Shown: positions 16,830-26,003, numbered from the stretch's first letter. The stretch is 48,184 bases of DNA from an uncultured Elusimicrobia bacterium (GCA_903873295.1 CAIQNV010000032.1:1-48184); one strand, 5' to 3'. Notes: generated by a model not told the origin, from the sequence alone. Translations and numbers: made by a program.

Positions 16830-17999
16830 ATGACACCGGCTATCAACGAAAAACGGATGGCGCAGCTGTTCTGCGACCTCGCAAAAATAACCTCGCTCTC
16901 GGGCAAAGAAGGCGCCATAGCGCGGCGCCTCTCCATACTGCTCAAGTTCATGGGCGCCGAAGTGACCATCGACGACGCCGGCAGGAAGATCGGCGGCGAA
17001 ACCGGCAACGTGATAGCCCGCTTCCCCGGCACCGCCCCCGCCGAACCTTTCCTGCTCTCGGCCCACATGGACACCGTAGGCCCCGCCGACAATGTCCGCC
17101 CGCAGGTCCGCAAAGACCGCATCTCCTCCGACGGCGCCACCATACTCGGCGCCGACTGCAAAGCGGGCATAGCCATAATACTGGAGGTCGTAAAAACCCT
17201 CGAAGAGAACAAGCTCCCCCACCCGCCCATAGAAGCCGTCTTTACCATCAGCGAAGAGATGGCCCTGATGGGCGCCAAGTACCTGGACTACTCCAAGCTG
17301 CGCTCGCGCTACGGCCTCATCTTCGACAACGAGCAGGCGCTCGATAACGTGATCACCAGCGCGCCGGCCGCCGACTCGATGGAAATAAAAGTCTACGGCG
17401 CCGCCGCCCATGCCGGGGTCGCGCCGGAAAAAGGCATCTCCGCCATTAAGGTGGTCTCCGACGCGATCTCCGGAATGAGGCTGGGCCGCATAGACTCCCA
17501 GACCACCGCCAACATCGGCTTCATCTCGGGCGGCAACGCGATAAACATCATTCCGGCCTCGGTGGAGCTCTCCGGCGAAGCCCGCAGCCACGACCCGGCA
17601 AAACTCAGGAAGCAGACGCGCCACATGGAAGACTGCCTGAAAAAAGCCGTGAAAAAAATAAAAGTGCGCTCCGAAGGCAGGCTGATAATCCCGCGCTACG
17701 AATTCCTGATAGAGCGCAAGTTCCCCAACCTGCACATTGAGAAGAACAACCCCGTGCTGGCCCTGATAGCCGCCGCCATGCGGGAGGAAGGCCTCCGGAT
17801 GAAGCCCTCCGCCTCCGGCGGCGGCACCGACGGCAACATCATGTACGGCCACGGCATAAAAGCCCCCATCCTCTCCACCGGCATGCGCGACGTCCACACC
17901 ACGCACGAATACCTGGACCTCAAAGACTTCTTCGCCTGCGCCCGCCTCACCTTAAAAGTGCTGGAGGGATGGACGAAGGCGGGGAACAGCAAGAACTAA
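16830..17999 (+). CDS. M20-family metallopeptidase, PepT-like tripeptidase/aminopeptidase
   Basis: 389 residues. Metal-ligand motifs of the M20 family are in order: FLLSAHMDTVGPADN (His, about residues 72-86), ILGADCKAGIAIILE (Asp, about 108-122), FTISEEMALMGA (catalytic Glu and ligand), FDNEQA and, near the end, DVHTTHEYLDL. A dimerisation/lid domain lies at about 185-290 (VYGAAAHAGVAPEKGISAIK). Such enzymes cleave di- or tripeptides in the cytoplasm using two zinc ions. The gene starts 2 bases after rnr and lies upstream of the OPT oligopeptide transporter, which fits a peptide import and hydrolysis pair (inference). Codons are strongly C-ending, more than in rnr. Confidence 0.9.
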   Translation: MTPAINEKRMAQLFCDLAKITSLSGKEGAIARRLSILLKFMGAEVTIDDAGRKIGGETGNVIARFPGTAPAEPFLLSAHMDTVGPADNVRPQVRKDRISSDGATILGADCKAGIAIILEVVKTLEENKLPHPPIEAVFTISEEMALMGAKYLDYSKLRSRYGLIFDNEQALDNVITSAPAADSMEIKVYGAAAHAGVAPEKGISAIKVVSDAISGMRLGRIDSQTTANIGFISGGNAINIIPASVELSGEARSHDPAKLRKQTRHMEDCLKKAVKKIKVRSEGRLIIPRYEFLIERKFPNLHIEKNNPVLALIAAAMREEGLRMKPSASGGGTDGNIMYGHGIKAPILSTGMRDVHTTHEYLDLKDFFACARLTLKVLEGWTKAGNSKN

Positions 18000-18003
18000 T
18001 AAC

Positions 18004-18045
18004 AGTCGGAAATAGAAAGTCGAAAATCTAAGATCGGGAATCAGC
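18004..18045. repeat. Degenerate short repeat related to 9857-9893
   Basis: The gap after the M20 peptidase gene contains GTCGGAAATAGAAAGTCGAA followed by AATCTAAGATCGGGAATC, sharing GAAAGTC-AAAATC and CGG-AATC with the 9857-9893 repeats. It directly precedes the large inverted repeat at 18065-18183. Confidence 0.45.
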
Positions 18046-18064
18046 GAAGCTGTAATGAAGGGGC

Positions 18065-18183
18065 GGCCGGGGATTTGCCCCGCAGCGCCGTTGCGGAAGG
18101 GGGGCCCCACCCTAATTTCCCGGGTGGGGGGAAACCAACGCAAGGGTTTCCTCGGTCCGGCGCGGCGGGGCAAATCCCCGGCC
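18065..18183. repeat. 119-bp structured inverted repeat with two internal hairpins
   Basis: Outer arms of 26 bases (18065-18090 and 18158-18183) are complementary at 25 positions, with a perfect 19-base core GGCCGGGGATTTGCCCCGC. Inside are two smaller dyads: CCCACCC with GGGTGGG (about 18106-18127), and GGAAACC with GGTTTCC (about 18130-18152). Transcribed, it would fold as a cloverleaf-like element. It lies between the peptidase and OPT genes and encodes no protein. No T tract follows. It resembles a REP- or MITE-type dispersed element or a structured leader. Confidence 0.75.
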
Positions 18184-18233
18184 AAGACCCGACTGGGCAT
18201 CTCGCGGTGCAGTACAAAAAGCTAAAGGATTCC

Positions 18234-20438
18234 ATGGAACAGAAAAAAACCAGCGCGCAGGGCGACTACCAGTTCAAGCCCTACATCGATTCCGACAAGA
18301 CCATCCCCGAATTCACCGTCCAGGCCGTAGTCCTCGGCTTCATCCTCTCCATAGTCTTCAACGGCGCCAACGCCTACCTCGGCCTCAAAATAGGCATGAC
18401 CGTCTCCGCCTCCATCCCGTCCGCCATCATCTCCATGACGGTGCTGCGCATCGTGCTCCCCAGGTTCTTCAACCGCAACGCCACCATCCTCGAGAACAAC
18501 GCCGTCCACGCCTTCGCCTCCATCGGCGAATCCCTCGCCGCCGCCATCATCTTCACCGTCCCCGCCATCATCTTCATGGGCGGCAAGATCACCAACTCTA
18601 TGGTCTTCCTGCTCGGCCTCACCGGCGGCATCCTGGGGCTCCTGATGATGATACCCCTCAGGCATTCCCTGATGGTCAAAGAGCACAAGACCCTGCCGTT
18701 CCCCGAAGGCAGCGCCTGCGCGAAAGTCCTGATAGCCGGCGACAAAGGCGGCTCCTCCGCCAAACCCGTCTTTGCCGGCATCCTCACCGGCGGCATCTTT
18801 AAGTTCGTCATGAGCGGGTTCATGTTGTTCCGCGACACCATCTCCTGGAGCTTCGCCTCCCTCAATAAAGCCGGCTTCGGCTATGAGATCTCCCCGCTGT
18901 TCCTCGGCGTCGGCTACCTCGTCGGCCTGCGCATCGCCGCCGTGATGTTCGCCGGCGGCGCCCTGGGCTACTGGGTGCTCATCCCGGCCATCAACGCCTT
19001 CGGCGGCAACAACATCATCGCCCCCGGCCTGGTCCCCATAGCCCAGATGACCACCGACGACATCCGGGTGAACTACGTAAAATATATCGGCGCCGGCGGC
19101 GTCGCCTTCGGCGGCCTCATCAGCGTCATCCGCTCGCTGCCCGACATCATCTCCTCCGTAAAAGGCAGCATCGCCGCCCTCACCATAAAAGCCGGCGCGC
19201 GCGAAGGCACGCAGAAGGAAGGGGAAAAAGATTTCGAACAGAACTACATAGTCTGGGCCGGCGGCGTCCTGGGCGCCATCATCGGCATCTTCGCCTTTGA
19301 GATACCCTGGCAGCTGGGACCCGGAAGCTGGGACCCCGTGCTGAAGCTCTTCGCCGGCATAGTCACGCGCGTCTTCGTGGCCGGGTCGGCCGGGGCGCTG
19401 ATACTGGGTTTCTGCTTCTGGGCCATAGCCCGCGGCGCGGCCAAAGTCTGCCACAAGTTCCTGCGCATAGAGCAGGACACGCCGCTGCCGCTGGTGCTCG
19501 CCGGGGTTACGGCGATGTTCCTGGTCATCTGGCTCACGCCCATCTTCGGCCTTAACTTCGTGGAAGCCCTGGTAGTAGTGGTCTTCTGCATGTTCTTCGT
19601 GGCCGTCAGCGCGCGCATGGTGGGCCTCATAGGAACCACCAACCAGCCGGTTTCCGGCATGACCATCACGGCGCTCCTGTCGCTCACGCTGCTGTTCGTC
19701 GCCCTCGGCCATGACAAGGAAACCGCCAAAGTGGCCGCCATTATGGCCGGCGCCATGGTCTGCATAGCCATCTCGGTTTCCGGCGACCTTTCCCAGGACC
19801 TCAAGACCGCGGCTCTCATCGGCGCCACGCCCTGGAAGGTGCAGGTGGCCCAGGTAGCCGGCGCCCTGGTCTCGGCCGTGCGCTCGGGCTCGATCCTCCT
19901 GCTGCTCTACGCGGCCTTCGGTTTCGGAGCGGCGACCCCCGAACATCCCAACGCGCTCGAAGCTCCGCAGGCGCAGTTGATGGCCAAGCTGGTGGAAGGC
20001 GCTACCGGCGGCAATTTGCCCTGGCTGCTGCTCGGCCTCGGCGGCGCGATAGGCCTCGTCTGCGAACTGGCCGGCGTTTCGGCGCTGGCCTTCGCCATAG
20101 GACTTTACCTGCCGATAACCAACTGGCCCATGATCCTCCTGGGCGGCTTCCTGGCCTGGCTGGTCTCGCGCAAAGCGGGCGGGGCGCCCGAAGAAGAGCA
20201 TGACCCCGGCTCGCTGTTCTCTTCCGGCCTTATCGCCGGCGACGCGCTGATGGGCATAGCCATAGCCGGCCTGATGGTCCTTAAGTATAAAGGGACCCCT
20301 TTCATTAAATTCCTCGCCCTTCGCGACCCCTCCGCCGGCAGCTTTACTTTCGAGGCCATCCTCTCCACCGCTCTCTACCTCGGCGTGGCGCTCGCGCTGT
20401 ACCTCGTGGCGAAAAAGAAACACAGAAAAGTGATCTGA
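18234..20438 (+). CDS. OPT-family oligopeptide transporter
   Basis: 734 residues from the ATG at 18234, chosen because AAAGGA lies 4-5 bases upstream. A longer in-frame reading from 18075 would translate the inverted repeat and gives a Gly/Pro-rich leader unlike the family. About 14-16 membrane segments are predicted. Early conserved blocks are PEFTVQAVVLGFILSIVFNG, LGLKIGMTVSASIPSAIISM and LENNAVHAFASIGESLAAAI, with LPFPEGSACAKVL near residue 155 and GTTNQPVSGMTITALL near 465. OPT proteins import oligopeptides or metal-chelate compounds by proton coupling. It follows the M20 peptidase and is followed after 8 bases by a methyltransferase gene. Confidence 0.92.
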   Translation: MEQKKTSAQGDYQFKPYIDSDKTIPEFTVQAVVLGFILSIVFNGANAYLGLKIGMTVSASIPSAIISMTVLRIVLPRFFNRNATILENNAVHAFASIGESLAAAIIFTVPAIIFMGGKITNSMVFLLGLTGGILGLLMMIPLRHSLMVKEHKTLPFPEGSACAKVLIAGDKGGSSAKPVFAGILTGGIFKFVMSGFMLFRDTISWSFASLNKAGFGYEISPLFLGVGYLVGLRIAAVMFAGGALGYWVLIPAINAFGGNNIIAPGLVPIAQMTTDDIRVNYVKYIGAGGVAFGGLISVIRSLPDIISSVKGSIAALTIKAGAREGTQKEGEKDFEQNYIVWAGGVLGAIIGIFAFEIPWQLGPGSWDPVLKLFAGIVTRVFVAGSAGALILGFCFWAIARGAAKVCHKFLRIEQDTPLPLVLAGVTAMFLVIWLTPIFGLNFVEALVVVVFCMFFVAVSARMVGLIGTTNQPVSGMTITALLSLTLLFVALGHDKETAKVAAIMAGAMVCIAISVSGDLSQDLKTAALIGATPWKVQVAQVAGALVSAVRSGSILLLLYAAFGFGAATPEHPNALEAPQAQLMAKLVEGATGGNLPWLLLGLGGAIGLVCELAGVSALAFAIGLYLPITNWPMILLGGFLAWLVSRKAGGAPEEEHDPGSLFSSGLIAGDALMGIAIAGLMVLKYKGTPFIKFLALRDPSAGSFTFEAILSTALYLGVALALYLVAKKKHRKVI

Positions 20439-20446
20439 GCAAAACC

Positions 20447-21031
20447 ATGGCCCATATATTCGACCCGGAAGAAAGACATAAACTGGACACCCCGGAGCGG
20501 CGCGCCGAGCTGCCGCCGGAGGAAACCCTGGTCAAAGCCGGCATCAAGCCGGGGGACATTTTCATGGACATAGGCTGCGGCAACGGCTACTTCTCCCTGC
20601 CCGCCGCCAGGATGGTCGGGCCGAAGGGCCGGGTTTACGCGCTGGACGTCTCCGGAGTGATGCTGGCCGAGATCCGGTCCAAGGTGGCCTCGCTTGGCAT
20701 CTTCAACATCCACGCGCACCAAGTGACGCGCGACAAGCTGAAGATACCTGAAGCCGACGCCACTATGGCCTTTATTTCCGACGTGCTCCACGAGGTGGAC
20801 GATAAGAAGGATTTTTTAGCCGCCGTAAGCGCCGCGCTGAAGCCCGGCGCGCGCCTGGCCGTAATAGAGTGGATCAAAAAAGAAACGCCGACAGGCCCGC
20901 CGCTGAAAGAAAGGCTTTCCGAAGACGAAATGCAGGTGCTCCTGAAAAAAGCAGGTTTCACCGAGCCGGCCGCGGCCGAACTGAGCGCCTCCCATGTCCT
21001 TTATACCTGCGCAAAAAAATCCGCGATTTGA
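20447..21031 (+). CDS. Class I SAM-dependent methyltransferase
   Basis: 194 residues with a Rossmann methyltransferase fold: motif I FMDIGCGNGYFSLPAARMVG (about residues 38-57), acidic end of strand 2 VYALDVSGVMLAEI, motif II region ATMAFISDVLHEVDDKKDF, motif III LKPGARLAVIEWIKKE. The layout is UbiE-like, but the substrate cannot be read from sequence. It starts 8 bases after the OPT gene with only a weak SD, so it probably depends on coupling to that gene. Confidence 0.85.
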   Translation: MAHIFDPEERHKLDTPERRAELPPEETLVKAGIKPGDIFMDIGCGNGYFSLPAARMVGPKGRVYALDVSGVMLAEIRSKVASLGIFNIHAHQVTRDKLKIPEADATMAFISDVLHEVDDKKDFLAAVSAALKPGARLAVIEWIKKETPTGPPLKERLSEDEMQVLLKKAGFTEPAAAELSASHVLYTCAKKSAI

Positions 21032-21207
21032 TAGAATCACTTTACCCGGGATGGAACGCCCAGACCGCGGACTCCGCGTGGACTGCGGGGATTTAAACCC
21101 GGACCTTCCGGGGACGCCGGCGGCGGCGCGAAGCGCGGGGAGCGGCGCGCCGGGACGGCCTAGTTTTTGCGGCTGAAACGCCGGGGCGGACAACTTACGG
21201 AGAAACA

Positions 21208-22677
21208 ATGACCAACACGACAGAAGAGTCCTTTATAGGCAAGTTCATGGTGCTGAAAGGCTCCATACGCGAGCTCTGGATAATTTTCGGCACCAAGATC
21301 CTGACCATCCTGGCCTACAGCCTGGTCAACTCCGTGCTGGTGCTGTGGCTCTCCTCCGACCTGCGGCTCAGCGACAAGAGCGCCGGCTGGATAATCGGCT
21401 ACTGGTCCATCATCATGACCGCCTTCACCGTGATGGTGGGGTCGCTGGTGGACGCCGTGGGCATACGCAAGTCGCTGATCGCGGGCTTCGGCCTGGCCGC
21501 TCTGGCGCGCCTTGTGATGGCGTTCTTCGCCGCCAAATATATCGCCATCCCGTTCGGTTTGTTCCCGCTGGCCCTCGGCGAGGCGCTGCAGACCCCGGTC
21601 ATGGTGGCGGCGGTAAGGCGCTTTACCACAACGAAGCAGCGCTCCATCGCCTTCTCGATGTACTACTCGATGATGAACGTCGGCTTCGCGATAGCCAGCT
21701 ACGTGGTGGACAAGGTGCGCGGCGGCATGGGCGAGTACGGCCACTTCACGGTGCCCTACCTCGGCATGCAGATCAGCACCTACCAGACCATCATCCTGTT
21801 GGGCATGTTCTGCACCCTGCCCAACCTGGTGCTGACCTGGGTCGCCATGCGCGAAGGCGTGGAGGCCACCGACGAGGGGATAAAGATAACGCCCGCCGTC
21901 ACCAAATATGGGAACGAGGGGTTCATGACCGCGTTCCTGCTGTCCTGCCGCGACGCGGCCAAGGACTGGTGGCGCATCTTCAGCGCGCTGTGGAGCCAGC
22001 CCACCTTCTACCGCTTCCTCACCTTCTTCGGCTTGGTCGTGTTCGTCAAGCTCATCCTTTACCACTTCTACTACACCTTCCCCAAGGTGATCATCCGCGA
22101 GCTCGGTGAAGGCGCGCCCTTCGCGCGGCTTTTCGGCTTCCTGAACGCGGTGGTGGTGATCGTCCTGGCCCCGGTGGTGGGCGCGCTGACGCAGAAGTTC
22201 ACGGCCTACAGAACCGTCATCATCGGCACCACTATAGCCGGCCTTTCCATCTTCCTGATGGCCTTGCCTCCGGCCGTGTTCCAGCCGCTGGCCGACGGGC
22301 CGTTCGGCGCGGGCATCTCCTGGTGGCTGGACCTGAAGGGCCCGCTGCACCCGCTTTACGCGGGGATAGTGCTGTGCGTGCTCGTCTATTCCGTGGGCGA
22401 ATGCTTCTACTCCCCGCGCCTCTACGAGTACCCGGCCGCGATAGCCCCGAAAGGCCAGGAGGGCTCTTACCTGGCCCTCTCGATGCTGCCGTACTTTTTC
22501 GCCAAGTTCTTAGCCGGCGGCCTCTCCGGCTACCTGCTGGCCGCCTACTGCCCGCCCGAAGGCCCGCGCAATTCCCAGATGATCTGGATGTGGGTGGCGG
22601 GCATGGCGCTGCTTACCCCGGTAGGCCTGCTGCTGGCCAGGCGCTACATACAGGTGCACGAAGCCGGCCGTGATTAA
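21208..22677 (+). CDS. MFS transporter
   Basis: 489 residues and about 12 predicted membrane segments in two halves, with a soluble loop (GVEATDEGIKITPAVTKYGN) near the middle. The loop between segments 2 and 3 carries GSLVDAVGIRKSLIAGFGLA, the usual MFS motif A position with D and R retained. Residues such as QTPVMVAAVRRFTTTKQRSI and YSVGECFYSPRLYEYPAAIA are distinctive and recall POT/PTR-like or other drug/peptide MFS branches, but I cannot name the substrate. GGAG precedes the ATG by 6 bases. The 176-base gap upstream holds only GC-rich dyads. Confidence 0.85.
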   Translation: MTNTTEESFIGKFMVLKGSIRELWIIFGTKILTILAYSLVNSVLVLWLSSDLRLSDKSAGWIIGYWSIIMTAFTVMVGSLVDAVGIRKSLIAGFGLAALARLVMAFFAAKYIAIPFGLFPLALGEALQTPVMVAAVRRFTTTKQRSIAFSMYYSMMNVGFAIASYVVDKVRGGMGEYGHFTVPYLGMQISTYQTIILLGMFCTLPNLVLTWVAMREGVEATDEGIKITPAVTKYGNEGFMTAFLLSCRDAAKDWWRIFSALWSQPTFYRFLTFFGLVVFVKLILYHFYYTFPKVIIRELGEGAPFARLFGFLNAVVVIVLAPVVGALTQKFTAYRTVIIGTTIAGLSIFLMALPPAVFQPLADGPFGAGISWWLDLKGPLHPLYAGIVLCVLVYSVGECFYSPRLYEYPAAIAPKGQEGSYLALSMLPYFFAKFLAGGLSGYLLAAYCPPEGPRNSQMIWMWVAGMALLTPVGLLLARRYIQVHEAGRD

Positions 22678-22705
22678 GGGCGGGGAGAATTGTCCCGCGG
22701 CTCTC

Positions 22706-22732
22706 CCGGCCGGCGCCGGCCGCGTTATTTTC
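22706..22732 (+). terminator. Palindromic hairpin with short T-rich tail after the MFS gene
   Basis: A perfect 14-base palindrome GGCCGGCGCCGGCC (22708-22721) followed by GCGTTATTTTC. It lies about 30 bases after the MFS stop and before the acyl-CoA ligase leader. The T tract is interrupted, so confidence is modest. Confidence 0.4.
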
Positions 22733-22806
22733 GATACAAGCCCTTTTATTGAGTTTGTTTTTTATCTACAATTTGTTCTTATCAGCGTTACGGAGGAGTT
22801 TAAAAC

Positions 22807-24423
22807 ATGACCGACCCCAAAGACCTTTATTCCTGTCTCGCCAAAACGGCGGAGAGGAATCCGGAAGAAACCGCCTTTGTGACCGGCGACAAGCGCATGT
22901 CCTGGCACGAGGTCCTTTTCTCCGTGGACCGCGCCGCCGATATGTTCTGGCAGCTGGGCCTGCGCAAGGACGACCGCGCCGCCATCGCGCTGCGCAATTC
23001 TCCCGAGTTCGTCATAGCTTACTTCGCCCTGGTAAAAATAGGCGCGGTAGCCGTGCCGATAAATTTCATGGTTTCCAAGGCCGAAGAGCTTTCCTATATC
23101 CTGGAAAATTCCGCCTGCAAGGGCGTGCTGACCGAAAAAGAATTCGCGAAGAACTATGCCGCGGTAAAGAAAGACCTGCCCGGCCTCAAGTTCATAATCT
23201 CGGCGGATTTCTGCGGCATAGACGGCGTGACGGACTTCTGGCATTACCTCAGGCACGCGCATTACCACCCGCAGACCCAGAAATCCTCGGCGGACGAGCA
23301 CGACGTCGCCAGCATTCTCTACACCTCCGGCACCACCGGCCACCCCAAGGGCGTGCTGCTGACGCACCACAACATGATAGAGAACGCCAAGGCTTCGATA
23401 AACACCCTGGAGCCCACGAAGAAAGACGTGTTCATGGCGCTGCTGCCGATGTTCCACACCTTCTCCTGGACCGGCAACGTGATAACGCCCATCCTGCTCG
23501 GCTGCAAGACCCTGATAGTGAAGAACATCACCCCGCCCAAACCCTGGCTGCAGGCCATGGGCCGCGAGGGAGTGACCATCATGGTGGCGGTGCCCCAGAT
23601 CTACGGCGTGCTGGCCAAGGAAGCCCGCGGCCTGAAGAAATTCTTCCTTAAATTCTGGAGCCTCCGCAAGGTCCGCCTGTGCATGTCCGGGGCGGCGCCG
23701 CTGAACCATACGATCGCCCAGCATTTCAACAAGACCTTCGGCCTGCACATCCTGGAAGGCTACGGCCTCACCGAAACCAGCCCGGTAGTCACCATCGTCC
23801 CTCCCAGGTCGCGCAAGCACGGCTCCGTGGGCAAGGCTATCCCCGGAGTAAAGATACGGATAATGGACGAGCAGGGCAACCACCTCAAGCACGGCGAGGA
23901 GGGGGAGATCTGCGTGATGGGCCCCAACATAACCCGCGGCTACCACGACAACGAACTTGCGACCAAAGAGCTGTTCACGCAGGACGGCTGGCTTAAGACC
24001 GGCGACATAGGGGTGCTGGATACCGACGGGTTCCTGTTCATCCGCGACCGCAAAAAAGACATGGTGATCGTGAAAGGCCTGAAGGTTTTTCCCGCCCAGG
24101 TCGAGCAGGTGATAAACGCGCACCCGAAGGTGCTCGAGAACGCCGTGATCGGCATCCCCGACGGCACGGGGAACGAGACGATGAAGTGTTTCTGCGTGCC
24201 GAAGCCCGACGTGCAGCTGGAGAGGGCCGAGATAATGCAGTACATAAAGGCCAATTTCGACGCCTACAAGCGCCCCCGCGAGGTCGAGGTGGTGGCCTCC
24301 CTGCCCAAGAACACGCTGCAGAAGGTGCTCAAGCGCGAGCTGCTCAAGCGCGAGCTTGAGAAGCGGGCCAAGGCCGCCGCCGACGCGGTGGTGGAAAAAG
24401 CGCAGCAGGCCGCGACTTCCTGA
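22807..24423 (+). CDS. AMP-forming long-chain acyl-CoA synthetase (FadD/LcfB-like)
   Basis: 538 residues of the adenylate-forming superfamily. The P-loop SILYTSGTTGHPKGVLLTHH lies at about residues 171-190, the A5 motif GYGLTETSPVVTIVPP at about 318-333, A7 DGWLKTGDIGVLDTDGFLFI at about 396-415, A8 RDRKKDMVIVKGLKVFPAQV at about 416-435, and the catalytic Lys is in PKNTLQKVLKREL near the end. The C-terminus continues with an Ala/Lys helix (KRAKAAADAVVEKAQQAATS). It activates fatty acids as acyl-AMP and transfers them to CoA. GGAGGAG lies 8 bases before the ATG. No beta-oxidation gene is adjacent. Confidence 0.93.
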   Translation: MTDPKDLYSCLAKTAERNPEETAFVTGDKRMSWHEVLFSVDRAADMFWQLGLRKDDRAAIALRNSPEFVIAYFALVKIGAVAVPINFMVSKAEELSYILENSACKGVLTEKEFAKNYAAVKKDLPGLKFIISADFCGIDGVTDFWHYLRHAHYHPQTQKSSADEHDVASILYTSGTTGHPKGVLLTHHNMIENAKASINTLEPTKKDVFMALLPMFHTFSWTGNVITPILLGCKTLIVKNITPPKPWLQAMGREGVTIMVAVPQIYGVLAKEARGLKKFFLKFWSLRKVRLCMSGAAPLNHTIAQHFNKTFGLHILEGYGLTETSPVVTIVPPRSRKHGSVGKAIPGVKIRIMDEQGNHLKHGEEGEICVMGPNITRGYHDNELATKELFTQDGWLKTGDIGVLDTDGFLFIRDRKKDMVIVKGLKVFPAQVEQVINAHPKVLENAVIGIPDGTGNETMKCFCVPKPDVQLERAEIMQYIKANFDAYKRPREVEVVASLPKNTLQKVLKRELLKRELEKRAKAAADAVVEKAQQAATS

Positions 24424-24452
24424 AGGCGGCCCTCCAAGTAAGGCCTAACACT

Positions 24453-25934
24453 ATGAAACTGGCGGCCGCCATAACCGGCGTCTTCGGAGAAGTTTACCTG
24501 GTAGGGGGAGCGCTGCGCGACGCCCTTCTGAAGCGCTCTTTTAAAGATATCGACCTGGCCGTTCCGCCCTCGGCTGATTTCACCGCCAGAACGCGGCGGC
24601 TGGCCCGCAGGCTCGGCGCGTCCTGCTTCCCGCTCGACGAGGAAAACCAGGTTTACCGCCTGACGCAGCGTAAAGCTCCTTTCTGTCAGCTGGATATAAT
24701 GCCTTTCGTGGGAGGCTCGCTCGGCTCCGACCTCAGGAGGCGCGACTTTACAATAAACGCGCTGGCGCTCAGACTCGCCCCCGGCGCCGTTTTCACCCCC
24801 GATAAAAAAGCCGGCGGCTTCCGGCTGCGGCCCGACAGGGCCAAAGTGACGGACCTGGCCGGAGGACTGAAGGACCTGGCCGCAAAAAAAGTCCGGCCGG
24901 TCTCTCCGGGCATCTTCACCGACGATCCGGTGCGCCTGCTGCGGGCCTTCCGCGTGGCGGCCGCGCTCGATTTCCGCCTGACGCCGGCCGCACTGGAAGC
25001 CGTAAAAAAACACTCCGCCCTGATCGCCTCCACCGCCCAGGAGCGCGTGAGGGAAGAGCTGCTGCGGCTGTTCGAAAGCCCCGTCTCGCATAAATGGCTG
25101 GCGCTGATGAATAAATATGGTTTACTCTGCGCCATTTTCCCCGACCTGGCGGCGCAGGAGAGCTGCGCCACCGCCTACTACGGCAAGGGCGGGGTGCTCA
25201 CGCACACGCTGCGCGTGGTGGAGCGGCTGGACTATCTTTTTGAAAATCTGCCGGCCTGCCTGCCGGGCCATAAAAAGGTCGCGGAGCTGCTGCCCGCCCC
25301 GCGCCTCCTTAAGTTCGCGGCGCTGCTGCACGACATAGCTAAGCCGCCCAAAGCCGCCATGATAAACGGGCGGCTGCGCTTCTTCGGCCACGAGGAATAC
25401 GGCGCGATAATGGCCGAGAAGGAAATGGAGCGCCTGCGCTTTTCACGCGAGGACATCCGGCTGGTTTCCAAGATAATAGGCACGCACCTGCGCCCCGGCA
25501 ACCTGGCCGCCAACGACCTCATCTCGGACAGGGCCCTGTTCCGCTTCTTCAGGGCGATGGGGGAATACACCGTCCCGCTGCTTGTGCTTTCCTGGGCTGA
25601 CCACGCCAGCTATGTTTCCGCCCGCCGGCTGGAAACGATGAGGCGAAAGCTGCAGGACCGGCCGGCCCCGCTCCCTCCCGGCACTCCGTATAATTCGCCG
25701 AAAAAAACGCTGCGCTATATGCAGGTGCTTAACCTGCTCTTCGGAGTTTATATCGCGAAGAACATGAAATCCCGCTCCGCCAGGCTTATAGACGGCAACG
25801 ATGTGATAAAGACGCTTAAGCTGCAGGAAGGCCCGCGCGTGGGGGAACTTCTCGAGAAAATACATCTGCTGCAGTTCGAGGGTAAAATAAAGACCCGCGC
25901 CCATGCTCTCAAAGCGCTGAAAGGCATGAAATAG
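24453..25934 (+). CDS. CCA-adding/poly(A) polymerase-family nucleotidyltransferase with HD domain
   Basis: 493 residues. The nucleotidyltransferase head has EVYLVGGALRDALL (about residues 12-25), the metal-binding DIDLAVPPSAD (catalytic Asp pair, about 32-42) and RRDFTINALALRL (about 95-107); the neck has DDPVRLLRAFRVAAALDFRL (about 155-174). An HD phosphohydrolase domain follows (GGVLTHTLRVVERLD; LLKFAALLHDIAKPPKA, about 285-301; FFGHEEYGAIMAE). This is the class II bacterial CCA/PcnB layout with HD fusion, so it either repairs tRNA 3' CCA ends or adds poly(A); sequence alone does not decide. The tRNA-Gly gene in this window lacks an encoded CCA, so the genome needs such an enzyme. TAAGG precedes the ATG. 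Confidence 0.88.
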   Translation: MKLAAAITGVFGEVYLVGGALRDALLKRSFKDIDLAVPPSADFTARTRRLARRLGASCFPLDEENQVYRLTQRKAPFCQLDIMPFVGGSLGSDLRRRDFTINALALRLAPGAVFTPDKKAGGFRLRPDRAKVTDLAGGLKDLAAKKVRPVSPGIFTDDPVRLLRAFRVAAALDFRLTPAALEAVKKHSALIASTAQERVREELLRLFESPVSHKWLALMNKYGLLCAIFPDLAAQESCATAYYGKGGVLTHTLRVVERLDYLFENLPACLPGHKKVAELLPAPRLLKFAALLHDIAKPPKAAMINGRLRFFGHEEYGAIMAEKEMERLRFSREDIRLVSKIIGTHLRPGNLAANDLISDRALFRFFRAMGEYTVPLLVLSWADHASYVSARRLETMRRKLQDRPAPLPPGTPYNSPKKTLRYMQVLNLLFGVYIAKNMKSRSARLIDGNDVIKTLKLQEGPRVGELLEKIHLLQFEGKIKTRAHALKALKGMK

Positions 25935-25973
25935 GGCTGGTTATCCGCCGGCCGGCAACCGCCGGCATTCCCG

Positions 25974-26003
25974 AAAGGCCTACGAACGCGTGGGCCTTTT
26001 TAC
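25974..26003 (+). terminator. Rho-independent terminator after the nucleotidyltransferase gene
   Basis: An 11-bp stem, AAAGGCCTACG (25974-25984) with CGTGGGCCTTT (25989-25999), one G-T pair and a 4-base loop, runs into TTTTT. It lies 40 bases after the stop. Confidence 0.85.

Noticed and set aside
14764-17906. Long antisense open frames opposite rnr and the M20 peptidase gene
   Set aside because: The plus-strand proteins have full catalytic motifs; the antisense translations have none.
18075-18233. N-terminal extension of the OPT transporter
   Set aside because: It would translate the structured inverted repeat into a Gly/Pro-rich leader; AAAGGA and family length support the ATG at 18234.
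18222-20423. A 733-codon open frame antisense to the OPT transporter gene
   Set aside because: It is rich in Gly, Asp, Glu and His with no family signature or start site, and mirrors a strongly C-ending codon bias; a GC-rich shadow frame.
22744-22772. Promoter for the acyl-CoA ligase (TTGAGT and TACAAT)
   Set aside because: The boxes are only 12 bases apart; no better pair is visible.
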